Positions 1 to 6,768 of a DNA stretch of 7,191 nt are shown here, one piece after another. The position numbers and the translations under genes are program-made. Numbering within the stretch: the stretch's first letter is position 1; each line of letters opens with the position of its first letter. Source of the DNA: an uncultured Collinsella sp. (GTDB lineage Bacteria > Actinomycetota > Coriobacteriia > Coriobacteriales > Coriobacteriaceae); NCBI GenBank assembly GCA_900545905.1, contig URBA01000074.1, positions 1-7,191 on the forward strand, given 5' to 3'. The notes beneath the pieces are model-generated. The model was not told the DNA's origin and made no database searches. It saw only the letters and a program-made list of their open reading frames with translations.

Positions 1-1666
1 GATGCACGCGGAACACGTAGTCGGTGCCGAACGTCTCGACCGAATAGGCAAAGGTATGCGGCTCGTCCATGGTCTCGACATTCACGAACCACCAGGCGCG
101 AGCGCGCTTGGGATGCTTGTCCAAGATCGAGTAGACGATATCACGGTCGATGTAATCGGTATGGGTGTCCTTGGTCAGGTACACGATGTTGTCGCTCAGG
201 CGCTCGTAGCGATCATCATCGCGTAGGCGCTTGAGCTGCGGCAGGTAGCTGCGCAGCGGCAACAGCGTAAACTGGCGCTGCTCGACCGCCGTGCCGTTGT
301 ACCAGCACACCATAATGCCCATGATGAGTGCAGCCATGAGGATGGTGAAGTAGCCGCCGTGGAAGAACTTGGTGAGCGAGCTCACGAAGAAGAAGCCTTC
401 GAGCAAAAGGAAGAAGGCCGCGAAGATCCACGGAGCAACCTTGAGCTTGCGCTCCTCGTGCAGGTAGAAGAAGAGCAGTAGCGTGGTGCACATCATAGTC
501 AGCGTAATGGCAAGGCCGTAGGCGGCTTCCATATGCGCCGAGTTCTGGAACAGCAGCACCACGATGACGCAGCCCACAAGCATGACGTTGTTGACCATGG
601 GGATGTAGAGCTGGCCTTTGGTCTCGGCAGGGTAGAAGACCTGCATGTGCGGCATAAGGTCCAGACGGCTGGCCTCGGACACCAGCGAGAACGCGCCGGT
701 AATGAGCGCCTGCGAGGCAATGATGGCCGCGATGGTTGAAAGGCCGACGGCAAACGGGCGCAGGCCCGGGGCGAGCATCTGGTAGAACGGGTTGAGGTCG
801 GCAATGCCCATGAGCTCGGGGTTGGCAGCGTTGTTCATAAGCCAAGCGCCCTGGCCCATATAGGAAAGCAGCAGGCAGCACTTAACGAACGGCCAGGTAG
901 CGTAGATATTGCCGCGGCCGACGTGGCCCATGTCGGAGTAGAGCGCCTCGGCACCGGTGGTGGCGAGGAAGCAGCTGCCCAGAATCATGATGCCCGCGTG
1001 GTTGTTGGGGCTCAACAAAAAGGCGATGCCGCGGAGCGGGTTGAGGCACAGCAGCACGGCGGGGTGCTGTAAGACAAAGAACAAACCCGTGCCGCCCAGG
1101 AATAGGAACCACAGCGTCATGATGGGGCCAAAGGCGTGACCGATCTTGGCCGTACCGATGCGCTGTACCAAGAAGAGCACGATGATGATGGCGAGCGTAA
1201 TGGCGACGACGCGGCCCTGGTCATCGCCCAGCACGGCATGAACCGCCGGGATAGTGCGCAGGCCCTCGATGGCCGTGGTAACGGTAACGGCCGGCGTCAG
1301 GATGCCGTCGGCGAGCAACGCGGCGCCACCCAGCATGGCGGGGATGATAAGCCACTTGCCGCAGCGCTTGACCAGGCTGTACAGGGCAAAGATGCCGCCC
1401 TCGCCATGGTTATCGGCGCGCAGCGAGATGAGCACATACTTGATGGTGGTCAGCAACGTGACCGTCCACACGACAAGGGAGAGCGCGCCGAGCACGAACT
1501 CCTCCGTGACGCTTCCGATGCCGCCGTTGCCGGCAACGAGCGCCTTGGTTACATACATGGGGCTGGTGCCGATATCGCCGTACACCACGCCTAGCGTGAC
1601 GAGCATCGCCGAGATGCTCACAGGAATCGCAGCGTGCGAGGCTGCCTCCTTGGCCTTTTGTTCCAT
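1..1666 (-). CDS. kup: Kup-family potassium uptake transporter (3' end cut by window edge)
   Basis: Low-affinity K+ uptake protein of the KUP/HAK/KT family, a cytoplasmic-membrane K+/H+ symporter. Translation from the ATG at 1666 gives 555 codons and then leaves the window. The family signatures are in order: GVVYGDIGTSP at residues 26-36, ADNHGEGGIFALY at 84-96 and GGAALLADGILTPA at 113-126. A run of about twelve hydrophobic segments reaches roughly residue 480, and a cytoplasmic C-terminal domain has begun (TDYIDRDIVYSILDKHPKRA, ending GTDYVFRVH). E. coli Kup is about 620 residues and Lactococcus homologues about 670, so some 70-115 residues are missing. The start is supported by GGGAGGAAA at 1682-1674, with GGAGG 10 nt from the ATG. 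In Lactococcus, Kup proteins are inhibited by cyclic di-AMP; whether that applies here is unknown. The nitroreductase gene lies 158 bp upstream on the same strand, but a -10 box in the gap suggests separate transcription. Confidence 0.96.
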   Translation of the reverse strand, partial: MEQKAKEAASHAAIPVSISAMLVTLGVVYGDIGTSPMYVTKALVAGNGGIGSVTEEFVLGALSLVVWTVTLLTTIKYVLISLRADNHGEGGIFALYSLVKRCGKWLIIPAMLGGAALLADGILTPAVTVTTAIEGLRTIPAVHAVLGDDQGRVVAITLAIIIVLFLVQRIGTAKIGHAFGPIMTLWFLFLGGTGLFFVLQHPAVLLCLNPLRGIAFLLSPNNHAGIMILGSCFLATTGAEALYSDMGHVGRGNIYATWPFVKCCLLLSYMGQGAWLMNNAANPELMGIADLNPFYQMLAPGLRPFAVGLSTIAAIIASQALITGAFSLVSEASRLDLMPHMQVFYPAETKGQLYIPMVNNVMLVGCVIVVLLFQNSAHMEAAYGLAITLTMMCTTLLLFFYLHEERKLKVAPWIFAAFFLLLEGFFFVSSLTKFFHGGYFTILMAALIMGIMVCWYNGTAVEQRQFTLLPLRSYLPQLKRLRDDDRYERLSDNIVYLTKDTHTDYIDRDIVYSILDKHPKRARAWWFVNVETMDEPHTFAYSVETFGTDYVFRVH

Positions 1667-1701
1667 AAGCCGGTTTCCTCCCAACTTTAATGTTCGAAGG
1701 G

Positions 1702-1707
1702 ATTATA
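1702..1707 (-). promoter_or_regulatory. Probable -10 box of the kup promoter
   Basis: A perfect TATAAT reads on the minus strand 35 nt upstream of the kup ATG. This would give a leader of about 30 nt containing the GGGAGG ribosome binding site. The -35 region at about 17 bp spacing (CATTAA/ATTAAA) is a poor match to TTGACA, so this is a moderate call based mainly on the -10 box and its position. A leader this short leaves no room for a cyclic di-AMP (ydaO-type) riboswitch, and I see none. Confidence 0.5.
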
Positions 1708-1789
1708 GGTAATCGGCCTATGCTTTAATGCACTGTTTTCCCAGCTAGATAAAGATTTATACAGTCTTTAGGCCACCGCGGCGATATGA

Positions 1790-1822
1790 AATGTGACAAA
1801 GGGGCTGTCCCCTTGTCACATT
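1790..1822. repeat. REP-like palindrome / hairpin after the nitroreductase gene
   Basis: The arms AATGTGACAAAGGGG (1790-1804) and CCCCTTGTCACATT (1809-1822) pair over 14 bp with a single bulged A at 1798 and a 4-nt loop (CTGT). On the minus strand the stem begins 2 nt after the nitroreductase stop codon. There is no run of T after the stem on either strand, so it is not a standard intrinsic terminator, although it could slow polymerase or protect the 3' end of the nitroreductase mRNA. Palindromes of the form GTGACA...GGGG/CCCC...TGTCAC are, from general knowledge, a common shape of dispersed REP-type intergenic repeats. Only one copy lies in this window, so its repeat status is inferred. Confidence 0.6.
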
Positions 1823-1824
1823 CG

Positions 1825-2700
1825 TCATTTTCCGAGCCAGTTTTTGAACCACCACTCCATGGAGCGGCTCATCTCGGCCATAAAAGGACTGGTGTGTTTG
1901 CGGGTGTAGATATCCACAACGCGCTCCCCCACCTCGCGAGCATGCGGACGGAACATCGCGTCCATCTCGGCCACCTGCGCGTCCATAGTCGCAGCATCGG
2001 CGCGGCAGTAGCGCTCCTCGTGCACCAGGTTCACCACGGGGTGCGCGATTGCCGGGCGCTCCTTACGGGGCGTGCCGATGATGAGCATCGACAGCGGCAT
2101 GGTATAGGGCGGCAGATCGAGCAGCGCGGCAACTTCCTCGGCGTTCTCGACGATGTCGCCGATATAGCAGCTCCCCAGCCCCAGGGCCTCGGCGGCAACC
2201 ACGGCGTTTTGCGCGGCGATCACGGCATCCTGCGCCGCGATGGCAAAGTCGCCCAAACCCGGCGCGCGGCGGGGCGCCTTGCCCGTACGCTCGACAAACT
2301 CGGGCTCAAAGCAGCCCACGTGCTCAAACAGATCGATCCACTTGGCATAGTCGACCACAAATATAAGTGCCCAGGGCGCCTTGGCGATCATGGGCTGGTG
2401 GTCGCATAGGTCGGCCAGACGATCGAGCGTGGCCTGTTCGCGAATGCTTACGATGGAGTACATCATCATGGCGCCTGCCGACGGCGCACGGCTCGCCGCA
2501 TGCAAGATCGCCGCCCGCTGCTCGTCGGTCACCGCCACGGGACGGTCGTCGTCATCACGCGCGAAGGCACGCGTGGACGAGCGGTGTTCCAAGATGTCCA
2601 GCGCCGCGTTGCCCGTAGTCTCGACCGGATAGCCGCCCGCGTCCACGCCCACAGCTCCGCCGCAGTACTCGGTGCCCGTCATACAAACCTGCTCGCCCAT
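1825..2700 (-). CDS. Nitroreductase family FMN-dependent oxidoreductase
   Basis: A 291-residue protein of the nitroreductase superfamily: FMN enzymes that reduce nitro compounds, quinones or flavins with NAD(P)H, usually as cytoplasmic homodimers. The domain starts near residue 34 with the FMN-phosphate motif HRSSTRAF (39-46). It continues with RAPSAGAMM (71-79), a KAPWALIFVVD strand (107-117), and the late motif EALGLGSCYIGDI (171-183) followed by LIIGTP (206-211). About 30 extra N-terminal residues include two cysteines (6 and 13). A 70-residue C-terminal extension ends RKHTSPFMAEMSRSMEWWFKNWL, similar in style to the RK...EMNRS...W tail seen in many anaerobe nitroreductases. The start at 2700 has GAGGAT 7 nt upstream; the alternative Met7 has only a weak AGG. 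The physiological substrate cannot be told from sequence. It is divergent from the LTA synthase-family gene, with no shared function evident. Confidence 0.9.
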   Translation of the reverse strand: MGEQVCMTGTEYCGGAVGVDAGGYPVETTGNAALDILEHRSSTRAFARDDDDRPVAVTDEQRAAILHAASRAPSAGAMMMYSIVSIREQATLDRLADLCDHQPMIAKAPWALIFVVDYAKWIDLFEHVGCFEPEFVERTGKAPRRAPGLGDFAIAAQDAVIAAQNAVVAAEALGLGSCYIGDIVENAEEVAALLDLPPYTMPLSMLIIGTPRKERPAIAHPVVNLVHEERYCRADAATMDAQVAEMDAMFRPHAREVGERVVDIYTRKHTSPFMAEMSRSMEWWFKNWLGK

Positions 2701-2913
2701 AGCTCTATCCTCGCTAATTCTTTAAGAAGCCTTTACGTTTCCGTGTAATTCCCGTCCATTATCGCGCAGGCCGCCACTACATTGCGCCACACCGCCACAC
2801 GTGCGCGTTAATATGGCTGGTTGTTGTGCGCAGCCACCAATTGCAGCGCATATCTTGGTAACAATCGGGTAAACCTCCGCTTTCGTACGTTTTAGTTTGT
2901 GAGGAGTCTCAGC

Positions 2914-5214
2914 ATGTTCGCTGCCGCCATCTCGCTCGTCGGTCTTGCGGCGACCGTCTACCTTGTCTTGCGCGAGGCCAAGGCCATTCGCGCTCAGTCG
3001 GGCACCGTTGCCAAAAGCGCCCTTGGATGGAGCGTCGCCTTCGGCCTGTTCCAGCTCTTTTTGACCATTTGGGGCGCCGTGGGCCTCGTCGCTCAAAACG
3101 AGCCGCTCGCCTTTGTGATGCTCATCCTGACCAACGCCATCCTCACCGGCTGCGCTTGGGCCAGCATCGCACGCGACCGCATCGCCCCGCGCGTCTTTGC
3201 GTTCGCCAAGCCCGACGCCCCCGCCCCCACCGGCAAGCTCGCCCGCCTGCGCGGCGCCTTTGTGGGCAAACCACTCGTCGCCGCCGTCCTGTGCCTGCTG
3301 CTCGCCGGCGTCTTTGCGCTGCTGGGCATGGAGGTCTCGTCCAACCACGACTTTACCTGGGTCTACCCCCTGTGCATCCTGCTCGAGTGGGCCATCATCA
3401 CCGTGCTCATGGTCGGCCTGTTCTTCCTGTTCCAGCGCCACGGCGTAGCTCCCGCGGTCCTGGCCTTTGCCCTCTTTGTCCTGGGCATTGCCGAGTTCTT
3501 CGTCATCACGTTTAAATCCATGCCCATCCAGCCGGGCGACCTTTCGGCCATCTCCACCGCCGCCGCGGTCGCCGGCACCGGCTACACCTTCTCCATCTCG
3601 CTGTTCTGTGTGCTGTCCATGGGCTTTACCGCCATCGCCATGCTGCTGTGCGAGTACGCCGGCCTGGTGGCACCGCACCGTCAGAAGGGTGCCGCCAACG
3701 CCAAGCGCATGCTGCTCACCAACCTGCTCGTCGCCGTACTGTGCCTGGGCGGCGTGACCGCGCATGTCACGCTCATCGACTACTACAACACCCTCGGCAT
3801 CACCGTCTACACCTGGCGCCCGCTCGAGAGCTACTGGCGCGAGGGCTACCTGCCCGCCTTTATTAGTGCGGCGCAGTCCATCAAGCCGCCCAAACCCGCC
3901 GACTACTCCGTCGACGATGCCAAGGCCACGCTCAAAAAGTACGCCAAGGCCTACGACAAGTCCGACGCGGCCAAGAGCGACGAGCGCACCGCCGCAAAGG
4001 AGCAGTTCGACAGCGAGAAGCCCACGGTCATCGCCATCATGAACGAGACCTTCTCGGATCTGTCGATCTACCAGAACATGCGCGCCGGCTACGAGGGCCC
4101 GCAGTACTTTAAGAGCCTGTCCAACTGCCTCAGCCGCGGCAAGCTCTACGTGAGCGCCTACGGCGGCGGCACCGCCAATACCGAGTTTGAGTTTATGACC
4201 GGCAACTCCATGGCCAACCTGGGCTCAGGTGTGTACCCCTACACCATCTATAACATGGAAACGACCGGGAACCTGGCAGAGCAGTTCAAATCGCTCGGCT
4301 ATTCCACCACGGCCATGCACCCCAACCACGCGACCAACTGGAACCGCGAGAACGTCTACAAGGACTTTGGCTTTGACCAGTTCCTGTCCATCAACGATTT
4401 CCAAGGCGCCGATACCCTGCGCGGCATGGTGACCGACCAGGCAACCTACGACAAGATTCTTGAGCTGCTCGACCAGAACGCCGATCCGCAGTTTATCTTC
4501 GATGTGACCATGCAGAACCACTCGGGCTACGACACGGGTCTGCTGCCGGTCGACAAGCAGATGCACCTGAACATCGACACGACCGACCTGGACGCCAAGA
4601 CCGTCGAGGACGGCACGCTATCCGATGTCGACGAGTATGTCTCGTGCATCGAGCAGTCCGACCAGGCGCTGCGCTACTTCCTCAACGCCTTGAGCAAGCT
4701 CGACCGCAAGGTGGTCGTGGTGTTCTGGGGCGACCACCAGCCGTTCTTCCCGTCCAAGTTCAACGATAAGTGGTTTACCGGCGAGGACGACGCCACCCAC
4801 CAGGAGCGCTTGTGGCAGACCGACTACATCATTTGGGCTAACTACGACGTTGCCGGTTGTAACCAGACGAGTGAGGTCGACGACCTGTCCACCAACTATC
4901 TGTCCACCCAGCTGATGCAGCTGATCGGCGCACCACTGACCGACTACCAGAAGGCGCACATGACGCTGCGCGAGTCGCTGCCCGCCATCAACTCGGTGGG
5001 CTACGAGGACGCCAGCCTGCGCTGGGCGCTCTCCTCCAACGTCACCGGCGACGACGCCGTTGCCGCAGCCGCCACCAAGGCACGCGAGGATTACGCCAAG
5101 ATGCAGTATTACGAAATGTTCCGCGACGGCAAGAACGTCTATACGGAGCACTTCCAGACCGAGGCCAACGAGACCGACCCCAACCTGGCGCCGGGCACAA
5201 CCAAGATTAAGTAG
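2914..5214 (+). CDS. LTA synthase family (LtaS-like) membrane phosphoglycerol transferase
   Basis: A 766-residue membrane enzyme of the alkaline-phosphatase/sulfatase fold. Known members move glycerol-phosphate from phosphatidylglycerol onto lipoteichoic acid or another envelope glycan on the outer face of the membrane. The N-terminal part has about eight hydrophobic segments (near 3-20, 40-60, 63-87, 121-139, 152-174, 178-200, 217-247, 270-287) and the loop MPIQPGDLSAIS (203-214), like the PLxPxDL loop of the family. A charged linker (about 325-368) leads to the extracellular domain. By analogy with S. aureus LtaS, E378 (NETFSD) and D607/H608 (WGDHQPFF) bind the metal, T420 (GGGTANTEFEF) is the nucleophile, W476/R478 (NWNRENVY) contact the substrate, and H536 (MQNHSGY) lies in the active site. 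All are present, so the enzyme should be active. The ATG at 2914 is chosen because GAGGAG (2901-2906) lies 7 nt upstream; the in-frame GTG at 2899 has no ribosome binding site. The acceptor polymer in this organism is unknown. Confidence 0.93.
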   Translation: MFAAAISLVGLAATVYLVLREAKAIRAQSGTVAKSALGWSVAFGLFQLFLTIWGAVGLVAQNEPLAFVMLILTNAILTGCAWASIARDRIAPRVFAFAKPDAPAPTGKLARLRGAFVGKPLVAAVLCLLLAGVFALLGMEVSSNHDFTWVYPLCILLEWAIITVLMVGLFFLFQRHGVAPAVLAFALFVLGIAEFFVITFKSMPIQPGDLSAISTAAAVAGTGYTFSISLFCVLSMGFTAIAMLLCEYAGLVAPHRQKGAANAKRMLLTNLLVAVLCLGGVTAHVTLIDYYNTLGITVYTWRPLESYWREGYLPAFISAAQSIKPPKPADYSVDDAKATLKKYAKAYDKSDAAKSDERTAAKEQFDSEKPTVIAIMNETFSDLSIYQNMRAGYEGPQYFKSLSNCLSRGKLYVSAYGGGTANTEFEFMTGNSMANLGSGVYPYTIYNMETTGNLAEQFKSLGYSTTAMHPNHATNWNRENVYKDFGFDQFLSINDFQGADTLRGMVTDQATYDKILELLDQNADPQFIFDVTMQNHSGYDTGLLPVDKQMHLNIDTTDLDAKTVEDGTLSDVDEYVSCIEQSDQALRYFLNALSKLDRKVVVVFWGDHQPFFPSKFNDKWFTGEDDATHQERLWQTDYIIWANYDVAGCNQTSEVDDLSTNYLSTQLMQLIGAPLTDYQKAHMTLRESLPAINSVGYEDASLRWALSSNVTGDDAVAAAATKAREDYAKMQYYEMFRDGKNVYTEHFQTEANETDPNLAPGTTKIK

Positions 5215-5251
5215 CTGCTAGCTGCTGAGCCACAACTGAAACGTCTGTCCA

Positions 5252-5360
5252 GGCGGAGGCATATAAGGTTCCCTGCTCTACAGTCCTGCGCAAGACGAAG
5301 GCCACATTAAGTGGCTTCCGTCTTGCGCAGGACTGTAGAGCAGGGAGCTTCGTGCCCGCC
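5252..5360. repeat. Very long inverted repeat (core 5271-5305 / 5311-5345) between converging genes
   Basis: The two 35-base core arms are reverse complements except at two positions: one A-C mismatch, and one site that becomes a G-U wobble in RNA. They surround a 5-base loop (ATTAA, 5306-5310). Pairing continues outward through 5266-5270 with 5346-5350 using wobbles. After interior loops it resumes at 5259-5261 with 5353-5355 and at GGCGG (5252-5256) with CCGCC (5356-5360). It lies 37 bp after the stop of the LTA synthase-family gene and 32 bp after the stop of the opposing 7-helix gene, so it could end or insulate both transcripts. However, no T-run follows on either strand, and the stem is far longer than a normal intrinsic terminator. 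Alternatives are a MITE-like element or a structured RNA processing site. Confidence 0.85.
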
Positions 5361-5392
5361 GCCCGGGAGGGCGTTGCGTTTAGAAGATGAAC

Positions 5393-6055
5393 CTAGCACT
5401 CCGCCTTCATGGCGTTGTAGCCAATCAGCACGGTCCAGACGTACGCGCAGGTCTTGGGGATCATGAGCATGCCAATGGCAGGGATGGCCTCGGCCCACAG
5501 GACCACGGGGATGTAGAAGCCAAAGCTCAGCACAATGGTGAGCCACATCCAGCGGAAGGCCTCATCGTTGTCTTGCTTCGCGCGGCGATAGAACAGCACG
5601 ATGACCATCAGGCCCATGATGGCAAACGGGATGTTGCGCAGGATGCCCCACGTGAGCGGGGTCTGGTTAGTGAGCCACTGGTTTTGCGGCAGCATGCACA
5701 GCGCGACGCGCATGGCGGCAAGGGTAAAGATCGCCGCGGTCGTTCCCACGTGGTTCTTGACCTGGTAGCGCTCGCGCCACACGTAGTACAGCAGCACGTA
5801 AAAGATGGTCATGGTAATCGAGGTAATCCATTTGCCCAGACCCAGCTGTACAGCGCACGCGTCAAAACCGGTCGTGCAGAGCGCCAGCGCGCGGGGCACC
5901 AGGTGGAAGGAATCGCCGGCGCCCAAAACGACCGCCATCCAGCCAAACAGCTGGAACTGGCGATTGCCCTTACTACCGCGAATCATACGGATACCGATGG
6001 TGACGACCGTCACCAAATACACGATGTCAAACAACGTTTCGAACAAAGCACGCAT
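5393..6055 (-). CDS. Unrecognised membrane protein with seven predicted helices
   Basis: A 220-residue integral membrane protein that I cannot assign to a family. Hydrophobic segments lie near residues 5-25, 33-56, 70-92, 102-121, 137-157, 168-190 and 193-213. Basic loops after helices 1 (RMIRGSKGNRQ), 3 (WRERYQVKNH) and 5 (YRRAKQD) predict N-terminus outside and C-terminus inside. Striking polar residues are in GAGDSFHLVPR (45-55, helix 2), two cysteines in the first outer loop (60 and 67), MLPQNQW (121-127) and IPKTCAYVW (199-207, helix 7). The ATG at 6055 has AAGGAG with 8 nt between GGAG and the start, and the protein ends MKAEC. It lies downstream of the TetR gene on the same strand, separated by a terminator and a palindrome matching the TetR gene's own putative operator. 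It is therefore probably controlled by that repressor. TetR-linked membrane proteins are often transporters, but nothing here identifies transport. Confidence 0.85.
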   Translation of the reverse strand: MRALFETLFDIVYLVTVVTIGIRMIRGSKGNRQFQLFGWMAVVLGAGDSFHLVPRALALCTTGFDACAVQLGLGKWITSITMTIFYVLLYYVWRERYQVKNHVGTTAAIFTLAAMRVALCMLPQNQWLTNQTPLTWGILRNIPFAIMGLMVIVLFYRRAKQDNDEAFRWMWLTIVLSFGFYIPVVLWAEAIPAIGMLMIPKTCAYVWTVLIGYNAMKAEC

Positions 6056-6063
6056 ATATATGT

Positions 6064-6125
6064 CTCCTTAAAAGAATGGTTGCAAAAGAACGGTTCGGCT
6101 CCTTGGCGCTGTGCACCACCTCCTT
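6064..6125 (-). promoter_or_regulatory. Leader of the 7-helix gene with three Shine-Dalgarno-like AAGGAG motifs
   Basis: On the minus strand AAGGAG occurs at 6125-6120 (part of a full AAGGAGGT, 6125-6118), at 6104-6099 and at 6069-6064. Only the last has a start codon at normal distance, the ATG at 6055. The first matches the anti-Shine-Dalgarno sequence over 8 bases, but its nearest start, a GTG, is about 2 nt from GGAGG, which is too close. This may be chance, a ribosome standby site, or the remains of a leader peptide. Confidence 0.35.
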
Positions 6126-6129
6126 AACA

Positions 6130-6142
6130 TGAACTCTGTTCA
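6130..6142. promoter_or_regulatory. Putative TetR operator upstream of the 7-helix gene
   Basis: The 13-bp dyad TGAACTCTGTTCA lies 75 bp upstream of the ATG at 6055 and just past the TetR gene's terminator. It matches the dyad at 6756-6768 at 12 of 13 positions, differing only at the sixth base. Two near-identical palindromes in the upstream regions of a TetR gene and its neighbour are the classic arrangement for a repressor regulon. I could not identify matching -10 and -35 boxes around this copy. Confidence 0.65.
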
Positions 6143-6154
6143 CTTTCTTGCCGT

Positions 6155-6178
6155 AAAAATCCCCGCCTTGCGCGGGGA
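6155..6178 (-). terminator. Intrinsic terminator of the TetR gene
   Basis: On the minus strand the stem CCCCGC (6177-6172) pairs with GCGGGG (6166-6161) around the loop GCAAG, extended by one T-A pair, and is followed by five T residues (6159-6155). It begins 4 nt after the TetR stop codon. It indicates that the downstream 7-helix gene needs its own promoter. Confidence 0.85.
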
Positions 6179-6181
6179 CCG

Positions 6182-6739
6182 TTAGTAGAGGGTTCGACGC
6201 GTGATCTCGAGCACGGAGCTCGGATCAAAGTCTTGCCGGATCACGGCAGAGAGCATGAGCGAGAACAGGACCTCGGCAAATTGCTCGGCAGAAAACTGAT
6301 CGGTAAAGGCGTCCGGGCGTACCCGAGGATCACGCTTGAGCACCACGCAAAGCTGGTCGAGGATATGCTGCCAGGCATGATGCATGCGGCGCCTGCCATC
6401 CGCGGCGTCCTGCTGCATAAAACTCAACGAATGGTGCGAAAAGAAGCCCGGATACTTTTGACAGCCGTGCTCCATCTGGCGATACATCCAGCAAATGCAC
6501 GCGAGCGTGTCGTCCAGAACGGTTTCGTCATCAGGGTGATGGAAAATGTTGCCCCACACGCTTGCCACGGTCGCACCTACGAGCGCTGTTTTAGAATCAA
6601 AGTAGTTGTAGATGCATCCGACCGACACGCCGCACGCCGCAGCCACCGAGCGAATGTTGACGCCGGTCCATCCGTTTTCCTGGATGAGCTTACGGCTCGT
6701 CTTCAGGATTTCCTCTTTGGACGTCGCTGTGTTATTCAT
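6182..6739 (-). CDS. TetR/AcrR family transcriptional regulator
   Basis: A 185-residue DNA-binding repressor with the TetR helix-turn-helix at about residues 9-52: EEILKTSRKLIQENGW, then NIRSVAAACGVSVGCIYNYF and DSKTALVG, the recognition helix being around SVGCIYNYF (39-47). The rest (55-185) is a divergent helical ligand-binding and dimerisation domain rich in His and Cys (for example HHP, FFSHHSLSF, CQKY). Its ligand is unknown. I chose the ATG at 6739, preceded by GGAG with an 8-nt gap, over the ATG at 6769. The latter overlaps the -10 box, has no ribosome binding site and would add ten residues made of operator sequence. The gene is probably autoregulated through the dyad at 6756-6768, and likely regulates the membrane protein gene downstream through the matching dyad at 6130-6142. 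Confidence 0.93.
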   Translation of the reverse strand: MNNTATSKEEILKTSRKLIQENGWTGVNIRSVAAACGVSVGCIYNYFDSKTALVGATVASVWGNIFHHPDDETVLDDTLACICWMYRQMEHGCQKYPGFFSHHSLSFMQQDAADGRRRMHHAWQHILDQLCVVLKRDPRVRPDAFTDQFSAEQFAEVLFSLMLSAVIRQDFDPSSVLEITRRTLY

Positions 6740-6755
6740 GCCCTCATCTCCAATG

Positions 6756-6768
6756 TGAACACTGTTCA
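6756..6768. promoter_or_regulatory. Putative TetR autoregulatory operator
   Basis: TGAACACTGTTCA is a perfect 13-bp palindrome with 6-bp arms around a central C. It begins at the last base of the -10 hexamer and covers the expected transcription start (about 6761). A protein bound here would block initiation of the TetR gene, which starts 17 bp further on. A near-copy is at 6130-6142. Confidence 0.7.

Noticed and set aside
216..1112. Two minus-strand open frames within kup in a different register, suggesting separate genes.
   Set aside because: Continuous Kup translation with all family motifs runs through the whole region in another frame without a stop.
1715..1774. GGCCTA (1715-1720) and TAGGCC (1769-1774), plus AAAGA/TCTTT (1751-1769), as a possible structured kup leader or riboswitch.
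   Set aside because: The arms are only 5-6 bp, the span is wide, and the best -10 box lies downstream, so most of this would not be transcribed with kup. It is probably chance.
2701..2913. Promoters for the divergent nitroreductase and LTA synthase-family genes, such as GATAAT on the minus strand and TTAATA on the plus strand.
   Set aside because: Neither has a credible -35 box at 16-18 bp. Other short dyads, for example TGGCTG/CAGCCA, are too weak to report.
2722..3765. A long minus-strand open frame opposite the LTA synthase-family gene.
   Set aside because: It is low-complexity, Gly/Asp/Gln/His-rich, antisense to strongly coding sequence with clear membrane helices, and matches no known protein style. 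It is a GC-driven shadow.
5360..5373. A small CGCCC/GGGCG hairpin before the end of the 7-helix gene as its terminator.
   Set aside because: It has a 5-bp stem with no T-run, lies beside the much stronger long hairpin, and is expected by chance in GC-rich DNA.
5393..6055. The idea that the 7-helix protein is a microbial rhodopsin because of its topology, size and a lysine near helix 7.
   Set aside because: There is no rhodopsin-type acidic motif in helix 3, the lysine is at the edge of the helix, and no carotenoid or retinal gene is nearby. Topology alone is not evidence.
5387..6127. A 246-codon plus-strand open frame over the 7-helix gene.
   Set aside because: Its translation is hydrophilic and His/Gln/Arg-rich. 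The opposite strand has a convincing membrane protein with a good ribosome binding site.
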